This document shows, piece by piece, positions 43,038-51,519 of a stretch of DNA of 64,000 bases; within the stretch, counting starts at the first letter, position 1; every line of letters starts with the position of its first letter. Source of the DNA: DAOMFB01 sp963721385. GTDB lineage: Bacteria > Acidobacteriota > Thermoanaerobaculia > UBA5066. The stretch covers positions 372,001 to 436,000 of the forward strand of contig CAVRJB010000013.1 in the NCBI GenBank assembly GCA_963721385.1, given 5' to 3'. Under the pieces are notes generated by a model that was not told the DNA's origin, did not search any database, and was given only the letters and a program-made list of their open reading frames with translations. The position numbers were made by a program, and so were the translations under genes.

Positions 43038-44111
43038 TTGGCACTGGTGGACCTGATCCCGCTGACGGCGTACAAGAAACTGGAGAATCAGGCCGCGGCC
43101 CTCAAGCCCGTCCTGAACCCGCTGAAGCAACTCACCCGCGGCTGGGCGACAAACCCCGTGGCGGTCATCGTGCACCTGACCTACAGGTGCAACCTCGACT
43201 GCTACATGTGCTGCCAGCACATTCCGGAGATCCAGTCCGAGCTGCCGGCATTTCCTCAGACGGGCCTGCCCCGGCAGGAAATGACCGTCGCGCAGTGGAA
43301 GCGGGTCATCGACGACCTCGACAGCTTCCCGGTCCGCCCTTTCCTCCACTTCTCCGGGGGCGAGCCGTTCCTCTACGTCGGCATCCTGGAGCTGATGGAC
43401 TATGCGCGGCAGAAGGGTTGCAACGTCTCCGTCATCACGAACGGCTGGACGCTCGAGAAGACGGCGCCGAAGCTCGTCGAGCTGGGCATCAGCCGCGTCA
43501 ACGTGTCCATTGACGGGACCGAGGCGATTCACGACGAGATCCGCCGGATGAAGGGTTCGTACCGGCGGGCGGTGGATGGAATCGCGGCCGTCCGGCGAGA
43601 GCGGGAGAAGGCCGGCCTGAAGGCGCCCTACCTGTCGATCAACTGCACGATCACGAAGGAGAACGCGCCGCACCTCGAGGACATGGTGAAGGTGATGCAG
43701 GACGCGGGAGCCGATTTCCTCTCCTTCGAGCACCTGATCTTCCTCGACCACGAGAGGTCGTCCGCCGAGCCGATCAACGTCGAGGAGATCCAGGCCACGC
43801 TCGACCGCCTCTGCCGCGAGCGGAACGACGTGGCGGTCTACCCCCACGTCCCGCCCGACCAGTGGGTGCCGTTCTACCGGAAGAACGTGACGGACCTCGG
43901 GAACGGCTGCGGCTGGCTCTGGACCGGCATCCGTCTGCACCCCAACGGCGACGTTTCCCCGTGTCGCGCCCTGCATTTCGGGAATCTCGCGGACGGGAAG
44001 ACCTCGCTCCGCGATATCTGGAACCACCCCGCCTACCGCGCCGAACGCCGGGAGATAGCGGCGAACGGCAACCCGGTGGAGTGCGGGCGTTGCACGCACC
44101 GCCTCTTTTAG
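43038..44111 (+). CDS. Radical SAM protein with C-terminal SPASM-like cysteines
   Basis: This is 357 residues from the TTG at 43038 (GAGGGGG seven bases upstream; a GTG at 43047 is an alternative). The 4Fe-4S motif is CNLDCYMC near residue 55, followed by FSGGEPFLY (GGE, SAM binding), VITNGWT and VSIDGTEAIHDEIR. The C-terminal part has CGWLWTGIRLHPNGDVSPC, GNLADGKTSLRDIWNHPAY and CGRC, a pattern of auxiliary cluster ligands like SPASM/Twitch enzymes. Substrate unknown. Maturases of peptides or cofactors and anaerobic sulfatase-like activators share this build, but no precursor peptide is evident. Its stop overlaps by 4 bases with that of the convergent lipoprotein gene. Confidence 0.85.
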   Translation: MALVDLIPLTAYKKLENQAAALKPVLNPLKQLTRGWATNPVAVIVHLTYRCNLDCYMCCQHIPEIQSELPAFPQTGLPRQEMTVAQWKRVIDDLDSFPVRPFLHFSGGEPFLYVGILELMDYARQKGCNVSVITNGWTLEKTAPKLVELGISRVNVSIDGTEAIHDEIRRMKGSYRRAVDGIAAVRREREKAGLKAPYLSINCTITKENAPHLEDMVKVMQDAGADFLSFEHLIFLDHERSSAEPINVEEIQATLDRLCRERNDVAVYPHVPPDQWVPFYRKNVTDLGNGCGWLWTGIRLHPNGDVSPCRALHFGNLADGKTSLRDIWNHPAYRAERREIAANGNPVECGRCTHRLF

Positions 44112-45346
44112 GGCGCTCTCAACGTCCCGAGCCAGAGGTACGCGCCGTCGAGGTAGTACCAGACGACCTTCCCGTTCTGGATCGCCCGGCCGAGGACGGA
44201 GTCGGGCTTCAGGCCTTTCTCGGGATCCGCGATGAGCCTCTCGACGGGGGGCGTCGGTATCCAGAGCGCCTCCTCGAGCAGCTTCTGACGGACGAGGGAG
44301 CGGGCGAACTCGTCGTCGTCGAGGCCCGGAAGGGGCCAGAGCGCGGGGTCGCCTGAAGGGTCGGACGGCAGATTCCAGACCCATCGCCCCGTCTCGTCCC
44401 GGAAGCAGTAGGTCCGGTACTTCCGGTACAGCCCCTCGACGTTCCGGTCGAACTCGGAGGGGATGTCCCGGCCGGTCATCCGGTAGGCGAGCGCTCCCAT
44501 CCGGAGAAGCATGACGGTCGCTGCGGCGTAGTACGGATTCGGCGAAAGGCCGTGGTTCTCCAGCGTGAAGTCCTCGCGCACGGTCACCACCTGCATCCCC
44601 TTGAAGAACGCTCCATCGGATTCGCGGACGATGGAGAGCGACGCGAGGAGGCGGGCCTTCTCGTCCCAGGCGGCGGCGTGCGGGTGATCGGGATAGAGGC
44701 ACGCCGCCCACGCGAGAAACACGGCTTCCCAGGCATTCTCCTCCGCCTTCGAGTCGCCCGTCCCGACGGAGACGTACGGCCGGTACGGGGTGTCGTCGGT
44801 CAGCTTCTGGTCGGCCTCTTCCCCTGCGAGCTGCGCGACACGGTCCCGGAGGGTCGCGACCCTCGCCGCAATCGGAGAGTCGGCGGGCGAGACCCTCTCG
44901 ACGCGCAGGACACCTTTCATGAGGTGGGAGAGCGTGATCGAGGAGGCCCAGCGATTCCCCCAGGCCGGCCACACGTCCGCGCGAGCGGGGATCTCGAAGA
45001 GGTCGAGGGCCCTCCGGAGGTTCGCCGGGTCCGACGTCCGTTCGAAACGATTCAGGTAGGCGTGGCCGAGGCTGATGAACGGCACGACGTCGTTGGGGCT
45101 CCCCGCCGTCGTTTGGGTCAGGTACTGGAGGAGGGGCGACAGGTCGGCGTCTCCGTACGTGAGCACGAATCGATCGATGACGCGGGCCGCATCGTCGCGG
45201 AGTGAAGCTGTCTTTCTGTGCGGCAGAGGGAGGGGCGTTTCGGCGGGGGACTCGACGACCGGGACGTGACGGGCCTGGGCTGCCGACAGGCACGAAACGA
45301 GCAGGGGGCAGAGAAGAGTCAGAAGAACGCTGGACCGTCGAATCAA
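44108..45346 (-). CDS. Lipoprotein of unknown function with helical (alpha/alpha) fold
   Basis: This 412-residue protein has a signal with lipobox LVSC at Cys19. The mature part is mostly helical with Trp/Tyr-rich repeats such as PAWGNRWASSITLSHLMKGV, NAWEAVFLAWAACLYPDHPH and LSPNPYYAAATVMLLRMGAL. This resembles alpha/alpha-toroid glycan-active proteins, but I see no catalytic signature I trust. It converges on the radical SAM gene with overlapping stop codons. The start is the ATG at 45346. Confidence 0.65.
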   Translation of the reverse strand: MIRRSSVLLTLLCPLLVSCLSAAQARHVPVVESPAETPLPLPHRKTASLRDDAARVIDRFVLTYGDADLSPLLQYLTQTTAGSPNDVVPFISLGHAYLNRFERTSDPANLRRALDLFEIPARADVWPAWGNRWASSITLSHLMKGVLRVERVSPADSPIAARVATLRDRVAQLAGEEADQKLTDDTPYRPYVSVGTGDSKAEENAWEAVFLAWAACLYPDHPHAAAWDEKARLLASLSIVRESDGAFFKGMQVVTVREDFTLENHGLSPNPYYAAATVMLLRMGALAYRMTGRDIPSEFDRNVEGLYRKYRTYCFRDETGRWVWNLPSDPSGDPALWPLPGLDDDEFARSLVRQKLLEEALWIPTPPVERLIADPEKGLKPDSVLGRAIQNGKVVWYYLDGAYLWLGTLRAP

Positions 45347-45493
45347 GGTTCCTCCTGACTGCGCCCGGGGCCGTCCAATTCCGATTCTCTCTCAGGGTCC
45401 ACGAGAGCAGGAAGCAGGAGCGGGCCGTCGGCGCCCGCGATTTCCGCCACCCGGGGTTTCGTCCTCGCCGTCCTCCGGTTACCCTAGCGAAAG

Positions 45494-46493
45494 GTGAAGC
45501 TGATCATCCAGATCCCCGCCTGGGACGAGGAAGGGCAGATCGCGGCCGCGCTCGGTGAGCTGCCCCGCGAGGTGCCGGGGTTTTCGGAGGTCGAGACGCT
45601 CGTCGTGGACGACGGCTCGGCCGACGGCACGGCAGCGGCGGCCCGGCTCGCGGGAGCCGATCACGTCGTCCGCCTCCCGTTCCACCGCGGTCTCGCCACC
45701 GCGTGGCGGGCGGGCCTCGACGCCGCGCTCCGGCTCGGCGCCGACGTCATCGTCTCGACCGACGCCGACCGGCAGTACGCCGCAAAGGACGTCTCGGCAC
45801 TCGTCGGGCCGATCCTCCGGGGCGAGGCCGAGATCGTCGTCGGCGACCGCGGAGTCGCCACGAAGCCCGACTTCTCCCCCGGCAAGCGCCTGGCGCAGCG
45901 GCTCGGCTCGTGGGTCGTGCGGCGCGCCTCCGGGACCGACGTCCCCGACGCGACGTCCGGATTTCGCGCCCTTTCGCGCGAGGCTGCTCTCCGTCTCCAG
46001 GTCTTCTCGAGGATGACCTACACGATCGAGACGCTGATCCAGGCGGGAAACAAGCAGATGAAGGTGTCGTCCGTCCGCGTCGACACGAACCCGCCGGTCC
46101 GTCCCTCACGGCTGATCCGCGGGGTCTGGCGGTACGTCGCCGTGCAGGGCGCCAACATCGTCCGGATCTCCGCGCTTTACAAGCCGCTGCCGGTCTTCTT
46201 CGGCCTCGCGGCGGTCCAGTTCATCGCGGCGCTCGCCCTCGTCGCCCGGTACATCGGATTCGTCATGACGGGGGAGAACCCCCGCGGGCACGTCCAATCG
46301 CTCCTGCTCGCGGCGCGTTCTCGGCATCGCCGCCCTTCTCGCATTCCTGATCGGCCTCGTCGCCGACCTGATCTCGATCAACCGGACGCTCCTCGAGGAG
46401 ATCGTGCTGCAGCTCCGGCGCCGGGACGCCGAGCGGGCCGGAGAGAAACGGGCGACCTCGGCGGAGGGTGCCGGCCCGAAAGCGGCGGAGTGA
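45494..46493 (+). CDS. GT2 family glycosyltransferase (dolichol-phosphate-mannose-synthase-like), one frameshift
   Basis: The GT-A domain opens KLIIQIPAWDEEGQIAAALG, with VDDGSADGT and STDADRQYAAKD for nucleotide and metal binding, and ATSGFRALSREAA. Two C-terminal TM helices follow. The first (FFGLAAVQFIAALALVARYI) is in the starting frame. Near 46317 the frame slips by one, and the second helix (VLGIAALLAFLIGLVADLIS) and tail ending GPKAAE lie in the next frame. The whole would be about 332 residues. It should make polyprenyl-phosphate sugar at the inner membrane. If the slip is ignored, the frame runs falsely into the next gene. Confidence 0.82.
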
Positions 46494-47380
46494 GCGCGGC
46501 CGGCAACGCCCTCGCGGCGCTGTCGCAGGCGAAGCTTCTTCCCGTCGTCGCCGGAGCGCTCGTCTATGCGGCGGCGTTCTCCGCGCGGAGCCTCCGGCTG
46601 AACCTCCTCCTGCCGACCGACGAACGCCTGCCGTTCCTGCGCGGGGCGTCCCTGTCGGCCGCGGCCACCTTCCTCCTTCAAGTGATCCCCTTCCGCGGAG
46701 GCGAGGTGGCGTCGTGGGCCGCGTACAAGAAGGCGCTCGGCGCCGGATGGGCGCGGGCGGGGGCCGTCTTCGCTCTCGTCAGGGCGGTGGACACGGCGGC
46801 CCTTTTTCTCGTCGGCCTCGCGGGCGCGGCGTTTCTCGGACTCCGCCGCGGCGCACCGGCCCTCGGGGGGACCGCGGCGGCGCTCGTCCTCCTCGGCGCC
46901 CTCGCCCTCCTCCTCGCGCCACGCCTCGCGGGCTCGATCCTCCGGGCCCTTTCCGCCCGCTTCCCCGACGGCTCCAGACGGCGGGAAGCCGCGGCGCAAC
47001 TCGCCGACGGGCTCTTGATCGCCCGGACGGAGCCGGGGCGTTACGCCCTGTCGATACTGGCCTCGCTCGCGTTCCTCGCGGGCCACCTCGCGGCCCTCGC
47101 CCTGATCCTCCGGGGCCTCGGCCTCACGGCAAGCCTCGAGGGCCTCGCGTTTGCGTCCCTGACCTCGGTCACGACAGCCGCCGTGATCCCCTCTCCCGCC
47201 GGAACCTTCGGGCCGATGGAGTCCGGCTTCGCCGCGGGCCTTCTTCTCGACGGCGTCCCGCTCGCACGGGGCCTCGTCGGGGCGACGCTGCTCCATCTCG
47301 TCACGACCGCCACCGCCGGGCTCTGCGGCCTGCCGTTTCTCCTTCGGCGGGGCCCAGGGCCGGACAAGGAACCGGAATAA
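46490..47380 (+). CDS. Flippase-like integral membrane protein (LPG synthase TM family, UPF0104)
   Basis: This 296-residue protein has about eight TM helices. Segments such as AATFLLQVIPFRGGEVASWA, VRAVDTAALFLVGLAGAAF and VIPSPAGTFGPMESGFAAGL match the lysylphosphatidylglycerol-synthase transmembrane (AglD2/UPF0104) family. Members may move lipid-linked sugars or modify lipids. The GTG at 46490 overlaps the true stop of the GT2 gene as GTGA, a common pairing of GT2 with this family. No aminoacyl-transferase domain is attached. Confidence 0.82.
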   Translation: MSAAGNALAALSQAKLLPVVAGALVYAAAFSARSLRLNLLLPTDERLPFLRGASLSAAATFLLQVIPFRGGEVASWAAYKKALGAGWARAGAVFALVRAVDTAALFLVGLAGAAFLGLRRGAPALGGTAAALVLLGALALLLAPRLAGSILRALSARFPDGSRRREAAAQLADGLLIARTEPGRYALSILASLAFLAGHLAALALILRGLGLTASLEGLAFASLTSVTTAAVIPSPAGTFGPMESGFAAGLLLDGVPLARGLVGATLLHLVTTATAGLCGLPFLLRRGPGPDKEPE

Positions 47381-47403
47381 TCCGCGGACTTCGGAGTGAA
47401 CCC

Positions 47404-48861
47404 ATGAAGACAGTCCTTCGCTGGCTCCGCCGCGCCGGCTTCGCGCTCGTCGTCGTCTGGGCGACGCTCGTCGTCGGCGGGGCTTTCGGGGCGCGGGCGC
47501 GCCTCCCCGAGCTGAAGCCCTGGCACCTCTACGTTCCGCGCGCCGAGATCACGGCCGCCGATGTCACGGACAAGACGACGCTCGACGACCTCCTGAAGCG
47601 CGAAAACGAGACCTTTGCCGAGGTCAAGCGGGAGATCGAGGGCCGCCTTCCGCCCGAAGACCTGAGTTTCGCGAACCGCTACGACCCGCAGAGCCCACTC
47701 AACCCCGGCCGGGCGGAGAAGAACTGGAACCGGACGATCGAGCTCGAGCCCGAGAAGGTCAAAGGCGGCGTCCTCCTCGTCCACGGCCTGACCGACGCCC
47801 CGTACAGCGTCCGCGCGCTCGCCGAGCTCTACCGGGACCACGGCTTCTACGCCCTTGCCCTCAGGATGCCCGGGCACGGCACGGTTCCCGGCGCCCTGAC
47901 GAAGACCCGGTGGGAGGACTGGATGGCGGCGGTCCGCGTCGGCGCGCGGCACGTCCGCGCGAAGGCCGGCGCGGGCGCGCCGTTTCACGTCGTCGGCTAC
48001 TCGAACGGTGGCGCGCTCGTCCTCTCGGCCGCGCTCGAGGCGCTCGACGACAAGGCGCTTCCGAAACCCGACCGGATCGTCCTCGTCTCGCCGATGATCG
48101 GCATCACGCCGCTCGCCGCCCTCTCGCGGACGATCAGCCGCCTCGGCGTTTTTCCGTACTTCGAGAAGGCGAAGTGGACCGACGTTCTTCCGGAGTTCAA
48201 CCCGTACAAGTACAACTCCTTCCCGGCGAACGCCGGTTTCCAGACGTGGGAGCTGACCCGGCGGGTGCAGCAGCAGGTGAAGCGGCTGGCCGACGCCGGC
48301 CGGGCGGGCGAGATCCCCAAGATCCTGACCTTTTCCTCGCTCCTCGACGCGACGGTCTCGACGCCGGCGACGATCGAGAAGCTCTACGCTCCTCTCGCGG
48401 AAAACGGGAGCGAGCTCGTCCTCTTCGACGCCAACCGGATGGCGAACGTGAAGCCCTTCCTCGACCCGGGCAGCGCGGCGCTCCTTTCGCGCGCCATCGC
48501 CGACCGCTCGCGCCGTTTCCTTCTGACCGTCGTGACGAACGCGGGGCCCGAGGCGCGCGACGTGGTCACGGCGTCCTACCCGCCCGGCGCGGCCGAGCCC
48601 CGCGTCGAGCCGACCGGCCTCGCCTGGCCGGCGCAGGTCTACTCCCTCTCGCACATCGCGCTCCCCTTCCGGCCGGACGACCCGCTCTTCGGCCTCGACC
48701 CGCCGGCGGGTTCCCGGGTCCTCGACCTCGGGCGGCTGGCTCCTCGGGGCGAGAAGTCGGCGCTGACCGTTCCGGAGAGTCTCTGGCTCCGCCTCGCTTC
48801 CAACCCGTTCTTCGGGGTCGTGGAGGCGAAGGTCGCCGAGGCGATCGACGCGCCGAAATAA
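47404..48861 (+). CDS. Membrane-anchored alpha/beta hydrolase
   Basis: This 485-residue protein has an N-terminal TM or uncleaved signal (AGFALVVVWATLVVGGAFGA). The hydrolase core has VLLVHGLTDAPYSVRALAEL (oxyanion region), GHGTVPG and the nucleophile elbow VVGYSNGGALVLS. The predicted acid and base lie in the C-terminal half; LSHIALPF holds a likely catalytic His. An extra N-terminal 100 residues precede the fold. The substrate is unknown; esterase or lipase activity is likely. The ATG at 47404 follows the flippase-like gene by 23 bases on the same strand. Confidence 0.82.
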   Translation: MKTVLRWLRRAGFALVVVWATLVVGGAFGARARLPELKPWHLYVPRAEITAADVTDKTTLDDLLKRENETFAEVKREIEGRLPPEDLSFANRYDPQSPLNPGRAEKNWNRTIELEPEKVKGGVLLVHGLTDAPYSVRALAELYRDHGFYALALRMPGHGTVPGALTKTRWEDWMAAVRVGARHVRAKAGAGAPFHVVGYSNGGALVLSAALEALDDKALPKPDRIVLVSPMIGITPLAALSRTISRLGVFPYFEKAKWTDVLPEFNPYKYNSFPANAGFQTWELTRRVQQQVKRLADAGRAGEIPKILTFSSLLDATVSTPATIEKLYAPLAENGSELVLFDANRMANVKPFLDPGSAALLSRAIADRSRRFLLTVVTNAGPEARDVVTASYPPGAAEPRVEPTGLAWPAQVYSLSHIALPFRPDDPLFGLDPPAGSRVLDLGRLAPRGEKSALTVPESLWLRLASNPFFGVVEAKVAEAIDAPK

Positions 48862-48873
48862 CGCGCCGGGCGC

Positions 48874-49251
48874 TCAGCCCGCGGCGGCGATCGCGCTGAT
48901 CTCGAGGAGCGCGCCGTAGTGGAGCGGCGATGTCGGGACGACGGCGCGGGCCGGGCGGTGGTCCCCCATCAGCCTCGCGTAGGCCTCGTTGACACGCCCC
49001 CAGAGCGAGAGATCGGAGAGGTAGACCGTCACCGAGAGGAGCCGCGGCAGGCCGCTCCCCGCCGCCTCGAGGATCGCGGCGACGTTCTTCATCGCCCGCT
49101 CGGTCTGGGCCTCGATCCCTTCGGGGATGAAGCCGGGCCGGTCCGGATCGACAGGAAGCTGGCCGGCGACGAAGACGAGGCCGCCGTGGACGACGGCCTG
49201 CGAGTAATGGCCGGCGGGCTTCGGTGCGAGAGGGGTCTCGACGCTCTTCAT
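48874..49251 (-). CDS. RidA family protein (reactive imine deaminase type)
   Basis: This is 125 residues. The family blocks KPAGHYSQAVVHGGLVFVAG, GQLPVDPDRP, NVAAILEAAGSGLPRLLSVT and PARAVVPTSPLHYGALLEIS are present. The Arg in PAR is the residue that binds the substrate carboxylate in RidA, so deamination of enamine/imine intermediates is likely. It is next to, and divergent from, a PLP enzyme gene, a reasonable source of such imines. Confidence 0.92.
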   Translation of the reverse strand: MKSVETPLAPKPAGHYSQAVVHGGLVFVAGQLPVDPDRPGFIPEGIEAQTERAMKNVAAILEAAGSGLPRLLSVTVYLSDLSLWGRVNEAYARLMGDHRPARAVVPTSPLHYGALLEISAIAAAG

Positions 49252-49334
49252 TCACCGAGTCTAGCCGCGGAACGACGTCCGGCCTGAGGCATCTGCACCG
49301 GGCCAGGGAGCGCGCGCGGGCGTAAATTAGCGGC

Positions 49335-50669
49335 ATGAGCCCCACGACGCTCGCTCTCCCCGTCCTCCACGGCGCGGACCGCTTTTCCTTCTGGGACTGG
49401 TGGATCGACCGGAAGACTCGCTGGGTGCGGGACCCGGTCCCCCAGCTCGACGCCGGCGTCTTCCGCGCCCTCGCGGCGGGAACGGGCCTCCCCCCCATTC
49501 ACCAGCGCTCGACGTTTTCCTTCCATAACGTGAAGGACGGCGCCGACCGTTTCCTCGGGGTTTCCAAAGGGGGCGAGCGCCCGTACGCGCGGATCTACAC
49601 CCGCCTCGGGAACCCCACGACCGAGTACCTCGAACGGGTCCTCTTCCGCCTCGAGGCGCAGCACGTCATCGAGAAGGCGCTCGCCGAGGACGAGAAGGAG
49701 CCGACGATCGGCTGCCTGATCTTCGGCTCCGGAATGGGGGCGATCTCGACGCTGATGCTCTCGATCCTGAAGGCGGGCGACGCGGTCCTGGCCGGAAACA
49801 TCTACGGCTGCACCGACAGCCTCTTCCGGAACCTCGTGAAGTTCGGCGTCGAGGCGGTCTTCTGCGACACCGGGAGCACGGAGGACGTCGAGCGGACCCT
49901 CGCCCTCCACCCGAACGTCGCGGCCGTCTTCCTCGAGTCTCCCGAGAACCCGACGCTCCGGATCGCCGACATCGAGGCGATCTCGCGCCTCACCGAGGCC
50001 CGGGGCGTCCCGCTCGTCGTCGACAACACCTTTTGCTCGCCCTATCTCCAGCAGCCCTTCCGGCTCGGGGCGGACTTCGTCATCCACTCCCTGACGAAGT
50101 TCATCAACGGCCACTCGACGTCGGTCGGCGGCGCGCTCCTCGGCCCCTTCCGTTTCATGAAGAACGACCTCTTCCCCTGGTACAAGGACCTCGGCGCGAC
50201 TCCCTCGCCGTTCGACTCGTGGCTCAACTCGATGACGGTCCAGTCGCTCGCGGTGCGGCAGGACGCGCAGTGCGAGAGCGCGATCGCCATCGCCACTTTC
50301 CTCCGGAACCACCCGAGGGTGGCGCACGTCACCTACCCCGGTTTCTCCGACTTCCCGCAGCGCGCGATCGTGGAGAAGCAGATGAGGAACGGCGGATCGC
50401 TCGTCAGCTTCGAGGTGAGGGGGGGCGCGGCCGCCGGCGAGAAGCTGATGAACTACTTCGCGCGGAAGGACACGCCGATGGAGCTGGCCGTGAGCCTCGG
50501 GGCGTCGATCAGCTACGTCCAGCACCCGGCCTCGATGACGCACGCCGTCGTCCCGGAGGCCGACCGCCTGGCGCGCGGCATCACGCCGGGCCTCATCCGG
50601 ATGTCGGTCGGTCTCGAGGGGGCCGACGTCCTGATCGACCATCTCGACCGCGGGCTGACGCAGGGATGA
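49335..50669 (+). CDS. Cys/Met-metabolism PLP-dependent enzyme (cystathionine gamma-synthase/lyase family)
   Basis: This 444-residue protein has the motif YTRLGNPTTEYLE (residues 88-100), a PLP-stacking Tyr in NIYGCTDSL, VVDNTFCSP (Asp230 contacts the PLP nitrogen) and the Schiff-base Lys255 in HSLTKFINGHST. The C-terminal domain has SLGASISYVQHPASMTHAVV. About 50 extra N-terminal residues (WDWWIDRKTRW) and an acidic insertion near 112-122 set it apart from the usual 380-400-residue enzymes. Reaction could be gamma-synthase, gamma-lyase or sulfhydrylase. A GNAT gene overlaps its stop. Confidence 0.87.
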   Translation: MSPTTLALPVLHGADRFSFWDWWIDRKTRWVRDPVPQLDAGVFRALAAGTGLPPIHQRSTFSFHNVKDGADRFLGVSKGGERPYARIYTRLGNPTTEYLERVLFRLEAQHVIEKALAEDEKEPTIGCLIFGSGMGAISTLMLSILKAGDAVLAGNIYGCTDSLFRNLVKFGVEAVFCDTGSTEDVERTLALHPNVAAVFLESPENPTLRIADIEAISRLTEARGVPLVVDNTFCSPYLQQPFRLGADFVIHSLTKFINGHSTSVGGALLGPFRFMKNDLFPWYKDLGATPSPFDSWLNSMTVQSLAVRQDAQCESAIAIATFLRNHPRVAHVTYPGFSDFPQRAIVEKQMRNGGSLVSFEVRGGAAAGEKLMNYFARKDTPMELAVSLGASISYVQHPASMTHAVVPEADRLARGITPGLIRMSVGLEGADVLIDHLDRGLTQG

Positions 50670-51136
50670 CGGCGAGAATCCGGCCCGCGGCGTCGCCGGC
50701 GGACATCGCGCGTGCGCAGGAGCTGTTCCTCGAATACGAGAAGAGCATCGGGATCAGCCTCTGCTTCCAGAATTTCGCCGAGGAGGTCGCGTCGCTCCCG
50801 GGCGCCTACGCGCCCCCGGACGGGCGGCTCCTCCTCGCGAAGCACGTCGGACGTCTCGCGGGCTGCGTCGCGCTCCGGAAGATCGGTGATGACGTCGCCG
50901 AGATGAAGCGGCTCTACGTGAGGCTCGCGTTCCGAGGGATGGGCGTCGGACGAACTCTGGCGGCCGCGGTGCTGGCCGAGGCCAAGGCGATCGGCTATCG
51001 CGCGGTCCGTCTCGACACCCTCGCGACGATGCGGGAGGCGCAGGCCCTCTACCTCTCGATGGGATTCCGGGAGATCCCCGCCTACAACGAGCACCCCGTC
51101 GAAGGGACGCGGTTCCTGGAGAAGGAACTTCGCTAG
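50666..51136 (+). CDS. GNAT family N-acetyltransferase
   Basis: This 156-residue protein has the acetyl-CoA loop FRGMGVGRTLAAAVLAEAKA, preceded by the strand EMKRLYVRL and followed by AVRLDTLATMREAQALYLSM. It starts by ATGA overlap with the stop of the PLP enzyme, so the two are likely made together. The acceptor could be a small amine or amino acid related to that enzyme. The protein ends GTRFLEKELR. Confidence 0.87.
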   Translation: MTARIRPAASPADIARAQELFLEYEKSIGISLCFQNFAEEVASLPGAYAPPDGRLLLAKHVGRLAGCVALRKIGDDVAEMKRLYVRLAFRGMGVGRTLAAAVLAEAKAIGYRAVRLDTLATMREAQALYLSMGFREIPAYNEHPVEGTRFLEKELR

Positions 51137-51519
51137 AACGGCAGCTCGTCGTCGCCCAGGCCGAAGTAGTGGCCGAGCTCGTGGACGACGGTGTCCTTGA
51201 TCTCCTTCACGGCCTCGCGGTTGTTCGCGGTGCAGCGGAGGATCGGGCCGCGGAAGACGGCGATCTCGGGCGGGAGGCCGGGGAGGTCGTCGAAGCTCTG
51301 CTGAGTCCGCATCGGGCCCCGGTAGATGCCGAAGAGCTCCTCGTCGTCGGGCGTGTCGGTGAGCTCGTAGTCGTCGTCGGTCGGCTCCTCCTCGACCGCG
51401 ATGACGACGTTTTCCAGCCGCTCCCGGAACTCGGCGGGCAGCTCCTCGATCGCCTCGGCGACGAGCCTCTCGAATTCGGCCATCGGCAGGCGGGGCGGGC
51501 GGCCGGCGCGGCGCGTCAC
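51133..51519 (-). CDS. Zincin-type metallopeptidase family protein (PF06262-like)
   Basis: This 128-residue protein carries the extended zinc motif VHELGHYFGLGD near the C-terminus (HExxHxxGxxD), preceded by DDEELFGIYRGP and EIAVFRGPILRCTANNREAV. It is typical of the small minimal zincin family found widely in bacteria. Function is unknown. The GTG at 51519 overlaps the tatD stop as GTGA, but an ATG at 51483 (MAEFERLVAEAI) is equally plausible. It converges on the GNAT gene, with stops overlapping by 4 bases. Confidence 0.87.
   Translation of the reverse strand: MTRRAGRPPRLPMAEFERLVAEAIEELPAEFRERLENVVIAVEEEPTDDDYELTDTPDDEELFGIYRGPMRTQQSFDDLPGLPPEIAVFRGPILRCTANNREAVKEIKDTVVHELGHYFGLGDDELPF

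Noticed and set aside
43038..44111. RiPP cluster around the radical SAM gene
   Set aside because: No short precursor-like frame with a conserved core was found within about 1 kb. The neighbours are LysM, lipoproteins and a glycosyltransferase.
42705..45293. Very long minus-strand frame ending in the LysM domain
   Set aside because: Only the last 85 codons, after an ATG with a ribosome site, resemble a protein. The rest is antisense to the radical SAM gene.
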